Assembly: GCF_947489365.1 (NCBI RefSeq)
Contig: NZ_CANLDB010000001.1
Span: forward strand, 124,001 to 188,000
Reading direction: 5' to 3'
Length of the DNA stretch: 64,000 nucleotides
Source of the DNA: an uncultured Nocardioides sp.
GTDB lineage: Bacteria > Actinomycetota > Actinomycetes > Propionibacteriales > Nocardioidaceae
The position numbers and the translations under genes were made by a program. This document shows, piece by piece, positions 9,962 to 19,516 of the stretch; positions within the stretch are counted from its first letter, which is position 1, and each line of letters opens with the position of its first letter. The notes below the pieces were generated by a model that searched no databases, was not told the origin of the DNA, and was given only the letters and a program-made list of their open reading frames with translations.

Positions 9962-10443
9962 TGGAGCCACGCCTGACCCACGTGGACGCCGCCGGCGCCG
10001 CCCGGATGGTCGACGTCTCCGACAAGGACGTCACGACGCGCACGGCCACCGCGTCGGGGCGGGTGCTGGTCTCGTCGACGGTCGTCGGGCTGCTCCGGGG
10101 CGAGGGCGTGCCGAAGGGCGACGCGCTCGCGGTCGCCCGCATCGCCGGCATCCAGGGCGCGAAGCTCACGCCCACGCTGATCCCGCTGTGCCACCCGCTG
10201 CCCGTCACCGGGGTGGTGGTGGACCTCGAGGTCGCCGACACCGACGACGGGGGAGCCGTGCTCATCTCGGCGACGGTGCGCACCACCGGGCGCACCGGGG
10301 TCGAGATGGAGGCCATGGCCGCCGTCGCCACCGCCGCGCTGACCGTCGTCGACATGGTCAAGGCCGTCGACAAGGGGGCCGTGATCACCGACGTCCGCGT
10401 CGAGGCGAAGAGCGGCGGACGGTCGGGGGACTGGACCCGATGA
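9961..10443 (+). CDS. moaC: Cyclic pyranopterin monophosphate synthase
   Basis: MVDVSDKDVTTRTATASG...KLTPTLIPLCHPLPV...TGVEMEAMAAVATAALTVVDMVKAVDK; start overlaps moeA stop. Confidence 0.96.
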   Translation: MEPRLTHVDAAGAARMVDVSDKDVTTRTATASGRVLVSSTVVGLLRGEGVPKGDALAVARIAGIQGAKLTPTLIPLCHPLPVTGVVVDLEVADTDDGGAVLISATVRTTGRTGVEMEAMAAVATAALTVVDMVKAVDKGAVITDVRVEAKSGGRSGDWTR

Positions 10444-10934
10444 ACGCCCCGGGCCCCCACGGGCTGCCCGCCACCGTCGTGGTGGCCTCCAACCGCGCGG
10501 CCGCCGGCGTGTACGACGACACCACCGGTCCGCTGATCGTGGAGGCCCTGGAGGACCTGGGGTTCGCCGTGACCGGACCCGTCGTCCGCCCCGACGGCGA
10601 GCCGGTCGGCGCGGCCATCGCCGAGGCCGCCGCCGGAGGAGCCCGCGTCGTGCTCACCACCGGTGGGACCGGCCTGACCCCGACCGACCGCACCCCCGAG
10701 GTCACCCGCGCCCTGCTGGACGCCGAGGTGCCGGGCATCGCCGAGGCGATCCGCGCCGCCGGCGTCGCGAAGGGCGTGCCGACCGCGGTGCTGTCCCGCG
10801 GGCTCGCCGGCCTCGTCGGGCGCTGCCTGGTCGTCAACCTGCCCGGGTCGCGCGGCGGGGTGAAGGACGCCCTCGAGGTGCTGCGTCCCGTGCTCGTGCA
10901 CGCCGCCGAACAGGTCGTGGGGAGCGATCATTAG
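10440..10934 (+). CDS. mog: MogA/MoaB family molybdenum cofactor biosynthesis protein
   Basis: TTGGTGLTPTDRTPEVTRALLD...VNLPGSRGGVKDALEVL; start overlaps moaC stop by 4 nt. Confidence 0.93.
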   Translation: MNAPGPHGLPATVVVASNRAAAGVYDDTTGPLIVEALEDLGFAVTGPVVRPDGEPVGAAIAEAAAGGARVVLTTGGTGLTPTDRTPEVTRALLDAEVPGIAEAIRAAGVAKGVPTAVLSRGLAGLVGRCLVVNLPGSRGGVKDALEVLRPVLVHAAEQVVGSDH

Positions 10935-11523
10935 CGGCCCCGTCCAGGCCTGGCCGGCCCGCCTCGTCGACGGCGAGCTCGTCCTGCGTCCGCTGTCGTA
11001 CGGCGACGCCAACGCCTGGCGCGAGGTCCGCCTGCGCAACCGGGCGTGGCTGCAGCCGTGGGACGCGACCCTGCCGCCCGGCGTCGAGCCCGGCCCGCGG
11101 ACCTTCCGCGGCCTGGTGTGGCGGATGAAGCGGGTGGCCGCCAACGGCCAGGGCCTGCCGTTCGCGATCGAGGTCGACGGGGTGTTCGCCGGGCAGGTGA
11201 CGGTCAGCAACATCGTCCGCGGGTCCGCGCAGATGGCGAACCTCGGGTACTGGATCGACCAGTCGGTCGCCGGGCGGGGCCTCATGCCCCGGGCGGTCGC
11301 GCTCGCGATCGACCACTGCTTCGCCCATGCCGGCCTCCACCGCGTGGAGATCGCCGTACGACCGGAGAACAGCAACTCCCTGCGTGTGGTCGAGAAGCTC
11401 GGCCTGCAGGAGGTGGGCTTCGCCCAGCGCTTCCTGCACATCGACGGGGCGTGGCGCGACCACCGGGTCTTCGCGATCACGACCGAGGAGTGCGACCGGC
11501 CCGTCCGGTCCCGGCTGCCCTGA
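10930..11523 (+). CDS. GNAT family N-acetyltransferase (RimJ/RimL-type), probable ATT start
   Basis: Frame reads (I)SGPVQAWPARLVDGELVLRPLSYGDANAWREVR...FAIEVDGVFAGQVTVSNIVRGSAQMANLGYWIDQSVAGRGLMPRAV; GGGGAG 5 nt upstream of ATT; first in-frame ATG at 11125 (first GTG 11116) lies well inside the domain. Confidence 0.85.
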   Translation: MSGPVQAWPARLVDGELVLRPLSYGDANAWREVRLRNRAWLQPWDATLPPGVEPGPRTFRGLVWRMKRVAANGQGLPFAIEVDGVFAGQVTVSNIVRGSAQMANLGYWIDQSVAGRGLMPRAVALAIDHCFAHAGLHRVEIAVRPENSNSLRVVEKLGLQEVGFAQRFLHIDGAWRDHRVFAITTEECDRPVRSRLP

Positions 11524-11640
11524 ACCGGACGTCGTCCGGCCCGACCTTGCGTGCTGCATGGATCTTTCGGTCCTACCGGGGCACGGTGGTCGATGGGCCC
11601 CCGACCGGGTGGCCCGTCGGAACGACAGAAGGAGCCATCC

Positions 11641-11787
11641 ATGCTCGCAACCATCCTGTGGATCATCGCCGTCGTGCTCGTCGTGGCGGGGATCCTCGCC
11701 ATCGTGCGCAAGCAGCTCGTGTGGGGCATCGTCCTGATCGTGGTCGGGCTGCTCGTCGGCCCCGGCGGCGTCAGCATCTTCGTCTAG
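11641..11787 (+). CDS. Small (48 aa) GPGG-motif transmembrane protein
   Basis: MLATILWIIAVVLVVAGILAIVRKQLVWGIVLIVVGLLVGPGGVSIFV; AGAAGGAG RBS upstream. Confidence 0.85.
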   Translation: MLATILWIIAVVLVVAGILAIVRKQLVWGIVLIVVGLLVGPGGVSIFV

Positions 11788-11798
11788 ACAGCGCGGCG

Positions 11799-11837
11799 GT
11801 CGGGAAATCACTCCCGTCACACGAGTGATTTCCCGAC
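11799..11837. terminator. Intergenic hairpin, likely terminator
   Basis: Perfect 14-bp stem GTCGGGAAATCACT / AGTGATTTCCCGAC. Confidence 0.75.
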
Positions 11838-11888
11838 ACACGCCTTGACATCCGTCCCAGGTCGGTCCGCCGCTCCTAGGGTCAGTAC

Positions 11889-12836
11889 GTGGACCTCAGC
11901 GCCGTCATCTTCGTAGCCCTGGCCGTGGCCTGGGCCGTCTACCTCGTCCCGAAGGCGCTGAAGCACCACGACGAGGTGGCGCGCACGCGCTCCGTCGACC
12001 GCTTCTCCGCCACGATGCGCACCCTCGCCCGCCGCGAGCCCGCCGTCGCCACCGGCGCGGCCAGTGCCTCGGCCGGCGGCCGCGTCGTCGTGACCCCCGG
12101 CCGGCCCGCGTCGGTCTCCGAGGTCACCACCAAGCCCCGGGGCGCCCGCGGCACGACCGTCGTCGAGGCGCCCGCGGACCCGCTGGCCGACCTCAGCCCC
12201 GAGCAGCGCCGCGCCCGCCGCGAGTCCGCGCGCGTCGCGGCCCGCCGCCGTCGTCGCGTGCTCGGCACCCTCCTGGTCGCGCTGCTGGCCGCGGTCGTGG
12301 TGGCCGCCGTCGGCGTCACCTCGTGGTGGCTCGTCGCCGCGCCCGGCGCCCTGATCGTCATGTGGCTCGTCGCGTGCCGCGCCATGGTCCGCGGTGAGCA
12401 CCGCGCCCGCGGCCTCGTGGTCCACACCGACGCCGCCGGCGACCCCGTCTCGGTGGAGGAGGTCGACGAGGGCGTGACGCTGCTCGAGGACGTGCCCCCG
12501 TCGTACGACGTGGAGCGGAGCGAGGACGGGTTCGACGAGGTCGGTCCCGCCGCCGAGACCGCCAGCATGGACGCGTCCGAGGTCGACCCCGAGCTCTGGG
12601 AGCCGCGGCCGGTGACCCTCCCGACGTACGTCGGCAAGGAGATCGCCCCCCTGCGCCACGCCAAGATGCTGCACAAGAACGAGAAGGGCGTCTGGACCTC
12701 CGGCCACGACACGTCCGACAGCATCATGGCCCAGGACGCCCGCGCCACCGAGCGCGAGACCAGCCGCACCAGGCCCCGCGAGGAGCCCGCCGCCGAGCGG
12801 ACCACCTACTCCGGTGAGCGGGCCGTCGGCTCCTGA
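11889..12836 (+). CDS. sepX: SepX/GlpR-type divisome membrane protein
   Basis: VDLSAVIFVALAVAWAVYLVPKALKHHDEVARTRSVDRFSATMRTLARRE; central TM pair; conserved position after the GNAT gene. Confidence 0.8.
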   Translation: MDLSAVIFVALAVAWAVYLVPKALKHHDEVARTRSVDRFSATMRTLARREPAVATGAASASAGGRVVVTPGRPASVSEVTTKPRGARGTTVVEAPADPLADLSPEQRRARRESARVAARRRRRVLGTLLVALLAAVVVAAVGVTSWWLVAAPGALIVMWLVACRAMVRGEHRARGLVVHTDAAGDPVSVEEVDEGVTLLEDVPPSYDVERSEDGFDEVGPAAETASMDASEVDPELWEPRPVTLPTYVGKEIAPLRHAKMLHKNEKGVWTSGHDTSDSIMAQDARATERETSRTRPREEPAAERTTYSGERAVGS

Positions 12837-12924
12837 TCCTGTCGCCCGGGGTGGGTTGGGGATCCTCCGGCTCCGGGTGCTAACGTCTCGTCTCGCGCTG
12901 ATCCGGTTGCGGTGACGGCGCGAT

Positions 12925-12999
<75 letters not shown>

Positions 13000-13002
13000 T
13001 CG

Positions 13003-13038
13003 AGGCCCGTGGTCGGCGGAAACGCCGGGCACGGGCCT
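13003..13038 (+). terminator. Hairpin immediately downstream of tRNA-Ala
   Basis: Stem AGGCCCGTG / CACGGGCCT. Confidence 0.6.
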
Positions 13039-13177
13039 TCGTCCGTGCGGACGGTGCTCTACCGCGGTCTCACGGATCTACCGCGGTCTCGTGGAGCGAG
13101 AACGGGCGCCAGCGCCGAGCTCAGTGGCGAGAACACCGCGTGACATGACGGCGCGGGGATCAGGCGGAGGCCCGGCG

Positions 13178-13435
13178 TCAGGAGGCGGCGCGGGAGGTGA
13201 GTCGGAGGACGGCGTCGGCGTGCGCGAGGGCGGCGCGGACGTGGAGCTCGAGGGCGTCCTGCTCGGTGCCGTCGACGGCCGCGAGCGCGAGGACGGCGGC
13301 GTCGTCGGCGTGGATGGCCGCGTCGAAGGCGACCGACTGCAGCACGGTGTCGTGGATGCTGGTGGCACCCCGGACGGCGGCGCTGGCGGCGTCGTCGGCC
13401 TGGCGTGCGAGGCGTCGACTGGACGTGCTGATCAT
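13178..13435 (-). CDS. Small hypothetical protein (85 aa)
   Basis: MISTSSRRLARQADDAASAAVRGATSIHDTVLQSVAFDAAIHADDAAVLALAAVDGTEQ... Confidence 0.6.
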   Translation of the reverse strand: MISTSSRRLARQADDAASAAVRGATSIHDTVLQSVAFDAAIHADDAAVLALAAVDGTEQDALELHVRAALAHADAVLRLTSRAAS

Positions 13436-13533
13436 CGGTTCCCCCCGGATCCGTCTGCCCGGACCCCCGTCCGAGCTCCTCCAGGGTACGGCGACCGGGA
13501 CGGGTCCGGAGGGGTTTCGGTCGGATCGGCCGG

Positions 13534-15918
13534 TCAGCCGACGGTGGCCGGGACGTCGCCGTACAGGGTGGTGCGCTGGCGCAGGGGTCGACCCGCCTCG
13601 GCCGCGATCGCGGCGAGGTCGTCGGGGGTGAGGCCCTGGCCGTGGCTGGCGCCGGCGGCGCGGCTGATGTTCTCGTCCATCAGCGTGCCGCCGAGGTCGT
13701 CGACCCCCGCGGCGAGCAGCTGCCGGGTCCCGACCCTGCCGAGCTTCACCCACGAGGCCTGCACGTGGCGGATGTCGTCGGCGTACGCGATGCGGGCGAC
13801 CGCGTGCACCAGGACCGTCTCGCGCCACGTGGGGCCGCGGCGGGCGCCGCGCTTGAGGTAGATCGGCGCCGCCATGTGCACGAACGGCAGGCCCACGAAC
13901 TCCGTGAAGCCGCCGGTCTCGCGCTGCACCGCCCGTGTCCGCAGCAGGTGCCTCACCCAGTGGTGGGGCCGCTCGACGGAGCCGAACATCATCGTCACGT
14001 TCGACCTCAGCCCCACGGAGTGGGCGACGCGGTGGACCTCGAGCCACTCCTCGGTGGTGATCTTGTCGGGGCAGAGCACCGCGCGGACCTCGTCGTCGAG
14101 GATCTCCGCGGCCGTGCCCGGCAGCGAGCGGAGCCCGGCCTCCTTGAGGCGGAGCAGGTAGCTCTCCAGCGGCTCCTCGAGTCGCCGCGAGCCCTCCATC
14201 ACCTCGAGGGCGGTGAACCCGTGGATGTGCATGTCCGGCACCCGCTCGTGGACCGCCTGGGCGACCTCGACGTAGAAGTTGCCGTCGAACTTCGGGTGGA
14301 TGCCGCCCTGCAGGCACACCTCCGTGGCGCCGAGGCCCCAGGCCTCCTCGCTGCGGTCGGCGACCTCCTCCAGCGTCAGCAGGTACGGCGCCCCGCGCAG
14401 GTTGAGCGACAGCGGACCCTTCGAGAACCCGCAGAAGGTGCACTTGAAGGTGCACACGTTGGTGTAGTTGATGTTCCGGTTCACCACGAAGGTGACCTCG
14501 TCGCCGACCACCCGCCGCCGGATCGCGTCGGCCACCTCGGCGACGGCGGCGACCTCGGTCCCGCGCGCCGCGAACAGCGCCTCGAGCTCCTCGGCGCCCG
14601 CCTCCTGGCCCGCCCGGACGCCGTCCAGCACCTCGCCGATCCGGCCGCGGACCACGCCGCCGGTCGACGAGCGACCGGCGCGCAGCGTCGCCGGGTCGGT
14701 GCCGGACCCGGAGAACCACGACGTGGAGCGGCGTCCGACCTGGATCACCTCGGCGCCGGTGCCGACGTTGGCGGCGTCCGCGTGGCGCTCGGGCCACATC
14801 GCGCCCGGGTCGTCGCGGCCCAGCAGGTCGGCGTCGGCGCGGTCGAGCACCGGGAACCGCAGGGCCTCGTCGAGCCAGCGCTCCGGCTCCGCGGCGTACG
14901 TCGGGTAGACGGTCAGGCGCGGGGCGAGCTCGTGGCCGGCGGCCTCGGTGGCGTCGCGCAGGACGTCGAGGGACGGCCAGGGCCGCTCGGGGTTCACGTG
15001 GTCGGCGGTCACGGGGGAGACGCCGCCCCAGTCGTCGATGCCGGCCGCGAGCAGACCGGCGAGGTCCTCGGGCTCCGACAGGTTCGGCGGCGCCTGCACG
15101 TGGACGTCGTCCGGCAGCACGAGCCGGGCCAGGGCGATGGCGCGCAGGTGGTCCTCGGGCGGGCACGGCGGGGCCGCGCGCATCGCCGTCCCGGGCTTGG
15201 GCAGGAAGTTCTGGACGATCACCTCCTGCACGTGGCCGTGGGCGTCGTGGGACTCCGCGATCGCGCGCAGCGCCTCGACCCGGTCGGCCTCGGTCTCGCC
15301 GATGCCGACGAGGATCCCGGTGGTGAAGGGGATGGCCAGCTCGCCGGCGGCGTCCAGGGTGGCCAGGCGGCGGGCGGGCACCTTGTCGGGCGCCCCGCGG
15401 TGCGCGGCCAGGTCGGGTCGGAGGCTCTCGATCATCATCCCCTGCGAGGCGCTGGAGCGGCGCAGGGTCGCGAGGTCGGCTGCGTCGAGCGCGCCGGCGT
15501 TCGCGTGGGGCAGGAGGCCGGTCTCCGCGAGGACCAGGGCGGTGGCCTCGGCGAGGTAGTCGACCGTCGTCGCGTGGCCGCGCGCGGCGAGCCACTCGGC
15601 CGCGGCCGGGTAGCGGAGCTCGGGGGCCTCCCCGAGGGTGAACAGCGCCTCGTGGCAGCCCGCGGCCGCGCCCTGCTCCGCGATCGCGAGGACCTCGCCG
15701 GGCTCCAGGTACGGCGCGTGCGCGGTGCGCGGCGACTCCGCGAAGGTGCAGTAGCCGCAGCGGTCCCGGCACAGCTTGGTCAGGGGGATGAAGACCTTGG
15801 GGGAGTAGGTCACCCGCGTGGAGAACAGGGCGTCGCGCCGGGCGGCGGCCATCGCGAGGAGCTCGTGGGTCGGCAGCGCGGTGAGCGCGGTGACCTCGGT
15901 CTTCGGGAGCGACGTCAT
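13534..15918 (-). CDS. fbiC: Bifunctional FO synthase (CofG-CofH fusion), coenzyme F420 biosynthesis
   Basis: Two radical-SAM motifs: CRDRCGYCTFAES and CTFKCTFCGFSKGPLSLNLRGAPYLL. Confidence 0.97.
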   Translation of the reverse strand: MTSLPKTEVTALTALPTHELLAMAAARRDALFSTRVTYSPKVFIPLTKLCRDRCGYCTFAESPRTAHAPYLEPGEVLAIAEQGAAAGCHEALFTLGEAPELRYPAAAEWLAARGHATTVDYLAEATALVLAETGLLPHANAGALDAADLATLRRSSASQGMMIESLRPDLAAHRGAPDKVPARRLATLDAAGELAIPFTTGILVGIGETEADRVEALRAIAESHDAHGHVQEVIVQNFLPKPGTAMRAAPPCPPEDHLRAIALARLVLPDDVHVQAPPNLSEPEDLAGLLAAGIDDWGGVSPVTADHVNPERPWPSLDVLRDATEAAGHELAPRLTVYPTYAAEPERWLDEALRFPVLDRADADLLGRDDPGAMWPERHADAANVGTGAEVIQVGRRSTSWFSGSGTDPATLRAGRSSTGGVVRGRIGEVLDGVRAGQEAGAEELEALFAARGTEVAAVAEVADAIRRRVVGDEVTFVVNRNINYTNVCTFKCTFCGFSKGPLSLNLRGAPYLLTLEEVADRSEEAWGLGATEVCLQGGIHPKFDGNFYVEVAQAVHERVPDMHIHGFTALEVMEGSRRLEEPLESYLLRLKEAGLRSLPGTAAEILDDEVRAVLCPDKITTEEWLEVHRVAHSVGLRSNVTMMFGSVERPHHWVRHLLRTRAVQRETGGFTEFVGLPFVHMAAPIYLKRGARRGPTWRETVLVHAVARIAYADDIRHVQASWVKLGRVGTRQLLAAGVDDLGGTLMDENISRAAGASHGQGLTPDDLAAIAAEAGRPLRQRTTLYGDVPATVG

Positions 15919-16032
15919 GGGTGAAGTATCCGGGTGGGGTCCTCAGCGGGACGTCCACGGGTTCTCAACACAGCCACAACGGCGGCGTCCGCACCGGTGA
16001 CCCGGGCGCCTGAGCTGTGATACCCATCACCC

Positions 16033-16782
16033 ATGAGCCAGGTCGCGTCCGAGCGCGCCCAGGCCCGGTGCCCGCTCGTCCTGGTCGTGGACGACGACGC
16101 CGCCATCCGCACCGTCGTCCGGTGGCAGCTGGACGACGAGGGCTTCCGCGTCGCCGAGGCCGACGACGGCCCCACCGCCCTGCGCCGGATCCGCGAGGAC
16201 AGCCCGGCCCTCGTCGTCCTCGACCTGTCGCTGCCCGGCGTCGGGGGGCTCGACGTCCTCCGCTCCCTGCGCGGCGGGCAGCTGGGGCGCTCCGACACCC
16301 CGGTGATCGTGCTGTCCGGGCGCAACGGCGAGACCGACCGCATCGTCGGGCTCGACCTCGGCGCCGACGACTACCTGGTCAAGCCGTTCTCGCCCGGCGA
16401 GCTGGCGGCCCGGGTGCGCTCGGTGCTGCGTCGCAGCGCGCCGGACGCCGCCGACGAGGCCCTCACGGTCGGCGACGTCCGCATCGAGCCGGCCAGCCGC
16501 CGCGTGGTGGTCTCCCGCGGCGACGCCGGGGTGGCGACGGACGTCGAGCTGACGCCCAAGGAGTTCGACCTGCTGGCCTTCCTGGCCGCGCACCCGCGTC
16601 ACGTGTTCACCCGCGTCCAGCTCCTCGACCGGGTGTGGCACTCCTCGGCGGAGTGGCTCGGCGAGGCCACCGTGACCGAGCACGTCCACCGGCTGCGCAC
16701 CAAGGTCGAGGCCGACCCGGCCGCGCCCCGGCTGCTGCGGACGGTCCGCGGGGTCGGCTACCAGCTCGTGGACGACGAGTGA
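16033..16782 (+). CDS. OmpR-family response regulator
   Basis: LVVDDDAAIRTVVRWQL...VVLDLSLPGVGGLDVL...GADDYLVKPFSPGEL; C-terminal winged helix LTPKEFDLLAFLAAHP. Confidence 0.95.
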   Translation: MSQVASERAQARCPLVLVVDDDAAIRTVVRWQLDDEGFRVAEADDGPTALRRIREDSPALVVLDLSLPGVGGLDVLRSLRGGQLGRSDTPVIVLSGRNGETDRIVGLDLGADDYLVKPFSPGELAARVRSVLRRSAPDAADEALTVGDVRIEPASRRVVVSRGDAGVATDVELTPKEFDLLAFLAAHPRHVFTRVQLLDRVWHSSAEWLGEATVTEHVHRLRTKVEADPAAPRLLRTVRGVGYQLVDDE

Positions 16783-18593
16783 CCGCCGAGGTCGCGGGTC
16801 GCGCCCCGACCGGGGCTCCCGAGGTGGGCCTCGCGCCGGACGACGCCCGCGTGATGCTGACCCGGCAGCGCGGGATCCTGGAGATGATCGCCCGCGCCGC
16901 ACCCCTGGCCGACGTGCTGGACGAGCTGCTGTCGTCCCTCGAGACGCTCATGGACGGCGCGAGCTGCTCGGTGCTCCTGCTGGACCGTGAGCAGCGCACC
17001 CTGCACCACGGCGCGGCGCCGAGCCTGCCCGAGACCTACGTCCGGGCCATCGACGGCATCACCATCGGGGACGGCGCCGGGTCCTGCGGGACGGCCGCCG
17101 CCCGCAACGCCCCGGTCGTCGCGATCGACGTGCGCTCGGACGCGCGGTGGGCCGGGTTCCGCGGCCTCGCCCTCGACGCGGGGCTGCGCAGCTGCTGGTC
17201 GACCCCCATCGAGGGCCACGACGGCCTGCCCGTGGGGACCTTCGCGGTTTACCACGCCCGGCCCCACCGCCCGAGCCCGCGCGAGCAGCTGCTGGTGGAC
17301 CGCTTCACCCACCTCGCGTCGGTCGCCATCGACCACGCCCGCGTGCTGGGTGACCTGGTCACCAGCGAGGAGCGGTTCCGCCGGTCGTTCGACGACAACC
17401 CCCTCGGGATGGTCCTGCTGCGGCCCGACGGGACCGTCGACCGCAGCAACCGCGCCTTCGACGCCCTGGCCCGCCCCCACGGGCCCCTCGCCGGACGTCG
17501 GCTCGCCGACGTGCTGGCCCCGGTCGACGGGCGCCTCGAGGAGCAGCTCGACGAGCTGGGCCCCGACCGGCCCGGCCCGGTCACCTTCGAGGCCCGGGTG
17601 CGCCCGGGCGACGGAGGGGACGAGGTCGCGGTCGAGACCACCGCGTCGCTGCTGTGCGCCTCCGACGACGGTCCGACCCAGTACGTCGTCAACGTGCTGG
17701 ACCTGACCGAGCGACGGGCCGCCGAGCGCGACCGGCGCGCCCGTCTCGAGGCCGAGACCGCCCGTCGTACGGCGGAGGAGCTGACGCACGCGAAGTCGGC
17801 GCTGCTCGCGGCGGTCGGCCACGAGGCGCGCACCCCGATCCAGGCCATCGTGGGCTTCACCGAGCTGCTGGGCACCCTCGACCTCGAGCCGGCGCGGCGC
17901 CGCGAGGCGCTCGGCCACATCGACGCCGCGGCCGGGCACGTGATGGACCTCCTGACCGACGTCCTCGACCTCAGTCGTCTCGAGACCCACGTCCTGCCGC
18001 TGGCGATCGAGCCGGTGCGGCTCGCGGACGTCGTCCGGGAGGCCCAGGCGCTGCTCACGACCAAGTCCGCCACCCGCGAGTTCAGCCTCGTCGAGGACGT
18101 CGGACCGGAGGTGGTGCTGGTCGACCGCCGGCGGCTGCGGCAGGTGCTGCTGAACCTCCTCGTCAACGCGATCCGGCACGGCCGGGTCGGCGGGCGCGCC
18201 GTCGTGCGCTCGAGCGCCGAGGGCCCGCACGACGTCCGGGTGACCCTGACCGACGACGGGCCCGGCATCCCCGCCGAGGTGCTTCCCCGCCTCTTCACGC
18301 CGTTCTCCCGACCGGCGACGGCCGCGGCGGACGACCAGGCCGCCGACGAGAGCATCGGTCTGGGCGTCGGGCTGGCCCACGGCCTCATGCAGGCCATGGG
18401 CGGCGAGCTCCGCGTCGGCGCCACGGGCCCGGCGGGGACGACGATGCTGCTGCGCGTCCCCGCGGCCGGGTCCCGACGGACCACCCCCACGACGGGTGTC
18501 ACCGCCCCCGTCACCACCCTCGCCGGCGCCCGTGCGCCGGACGTGCAGCACGAGCACGCCGACGACCCCGACACGAGAGGACACCGCCCATGA
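16779..18593 (+). CDS. GAF-PAS-HisKA-HATPase sensor histidine kinase
   Basis: GTG start overlapping the RR stop; AVGHEARTPIQAIVGFTELLG...LLNLLVNAIRHG...LTDDGPGIPAEV. Confidence 0.93.
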   Translation: MTAEVAGRAPTGAPEVGLAPDDARVMLTRQRGILEMIARAAPLADVLDELLSSLETLMDGASCSVLLLDREQRTLHHGAAPSLPETYVRAIDGITIGDGAGSCGTAAARNAPVVAIDVRSDARWAGFRGLALDAGLRSCWSTPIEGHDGLPVGTFAVYHARPHRPSPREQLLVDRFTHLASVAIDHARVLGDLVTSEERFRRSFDDNPLGMVLLRPDGTVDRSNRAFDALARPHGPLAGRRLADVLAPVDGRLEEQLDELGPDRPGPVTFEARVRPGDGGDEVAVETTASLLCASDDGPTQYVVNVLDLTERRAAERDRRARLEAETARRTAEELTHAKSALLAAVGHEARTPIQAIVGFTELLGTLDLEPARRREALGHIDAAAGHVMDLLTDVLDLSRLETHVLPLAIEPVRLADVVREAQALLTTKSATREFSLVEDVGPEVVLVDRRRLRQVLLNLLVNAIRHGRVGGRAVVRSSAEGPHDVRVTLTDDGPGIPAEVLPRLFTPFSRPATAAADDQAADESIGLGVGLAHGLMQAMGGELRVGATGPAGTTMLLRVPAAGSRRTTPTTGVTAPVTTLAGARAPDVQHEHADDPDTRGHRP

Positions 18594-18904
18594 CCGCCAC
18601 CCTGTTCGCCTGCTACCGCCACCCCGAGGACCCCGCGGCCTTCGACCGCCACTACGCCGACGTGCACGCCGACCTCGGCCGCGCCCTGCCCGGCCTGCAG
18701 TCCTTCACCGGCACCCACACCCAGCCCGGCCCGGACGGACAGGCCGCGCCGTACTACTTCATCGCCGCCCTGACCTTCCCGGACGCCGCGACGATGGGCG
18801 CCGCCCTGTCCGGGCCGGAGGGTGGGGCCGCGGTCGCGGACCTCGAGAACTTCGCCGGCGCCGGTGTCGACCTGATCACCGGGGGCACCACCACGTACGC
18901 CTGA
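18590..18904 (+). CDS. EthD family protein
   Basis: MTATLFACYRHPEDPAAFDRHYADVHADLGRALPGLQSF...PYYFIAALTFPDAATMGAALSGPEG. Confidence 0.88.
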   Translation: MTATLFACYRHPEDPAAFDRHYADVHADLGRALPGLQSFTGTHTQPGPDGQAAPYYFIAALTFPDAATMGAALSGPEGGAAVADLENFAGAGVDLITGGTTTYA

Positions 18905-18913
18905 GCTCGCGCC

Positions 18914-18964
18914 GGAGATCGAGGTGCGAGGCCCGTCGCCGGGACCCCTCGCACCTCGACCTCC
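18914..18964. terminator. Hairpin between convergent genes
   Basis: GGAGATCGAGGTGCGAGG / CCTCGCACCTCGACCTCC inverted repeat. Confidence 0.65.
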
Positions 18965-18975
18965 GACCGGGGCGG

Positions 18976-19404
18976 TCAGTCCTCGCTGGCCGCCCAGCCC
19001 GTGACCTTCACGATCCGGCACACGAGCACCCGGTGGAACGGCTTGTCGGCGTACTGCGGCACCGTCCGGGCCAGCCGGTCGCCCAGCTCGTCGGTGAGGG
19101 CGGTCGGTGGGTCGGGCACGTGCTCGAGCTGGGCCCGCACCCACCACAGCCGCGACCAGTCCTCGGCGTCCCAGTGCTCCACGAGCAGGGACCCCCGAGG
19201 GTCGGCGTCGAGGTTGTCCTCCCGCTGCAGCCGCGTCCGCGACTTCGGCTTGACGCTGTCGATCGGGACGCCGACGTGCCCGTCGCCGCTGACGGCGTAC
19301 ACCACCGGCTGGGGGTCGGGCCCCCGCTCGGGGTGCAGGGTGCAGAGCACGCCGTGGACGTGGTCGCCGAGACGGGTCCGCGCCGCCTCCTGGTCGAGCT
19401 TCAT
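18976..19404 (-). CDS. PPOX-class F420-dependent (pyridoxamine-5'-phosphate-oxidase-like) protein
   Basis: DHVHGVLCTLHPERGPDPQPVVYAVSGDGHVGVPIDSVKPKSRTRLQREDNLDADPRGSLLVEHWDAEDWSRLWWVR. Confidence 0.88.
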   Translation of the reverse strand: MKLDQEAARTRLGDHVHGVLCTLHPERGPDPQPVVYAVSGDGHVGVPIDSVKPKSRTRLQREDNLDADPRGSLLVEHWDAEDWSRLWWVRAQLEHVPDPPTALTDELGDRLARTVPQYADKPFHRVLVCRIVKVTGWAASED

Positions 19405-19516
19405 GCGACCACCCTCGCCCACCGGGCGCGGCCGGACCATCACCGTCCGATCAACGTCGACCCCGGGGGCGCCCGACGCCCTTGACCACCGCGGGGCGGC
19501 GGGTGAGGTTGTGCCC

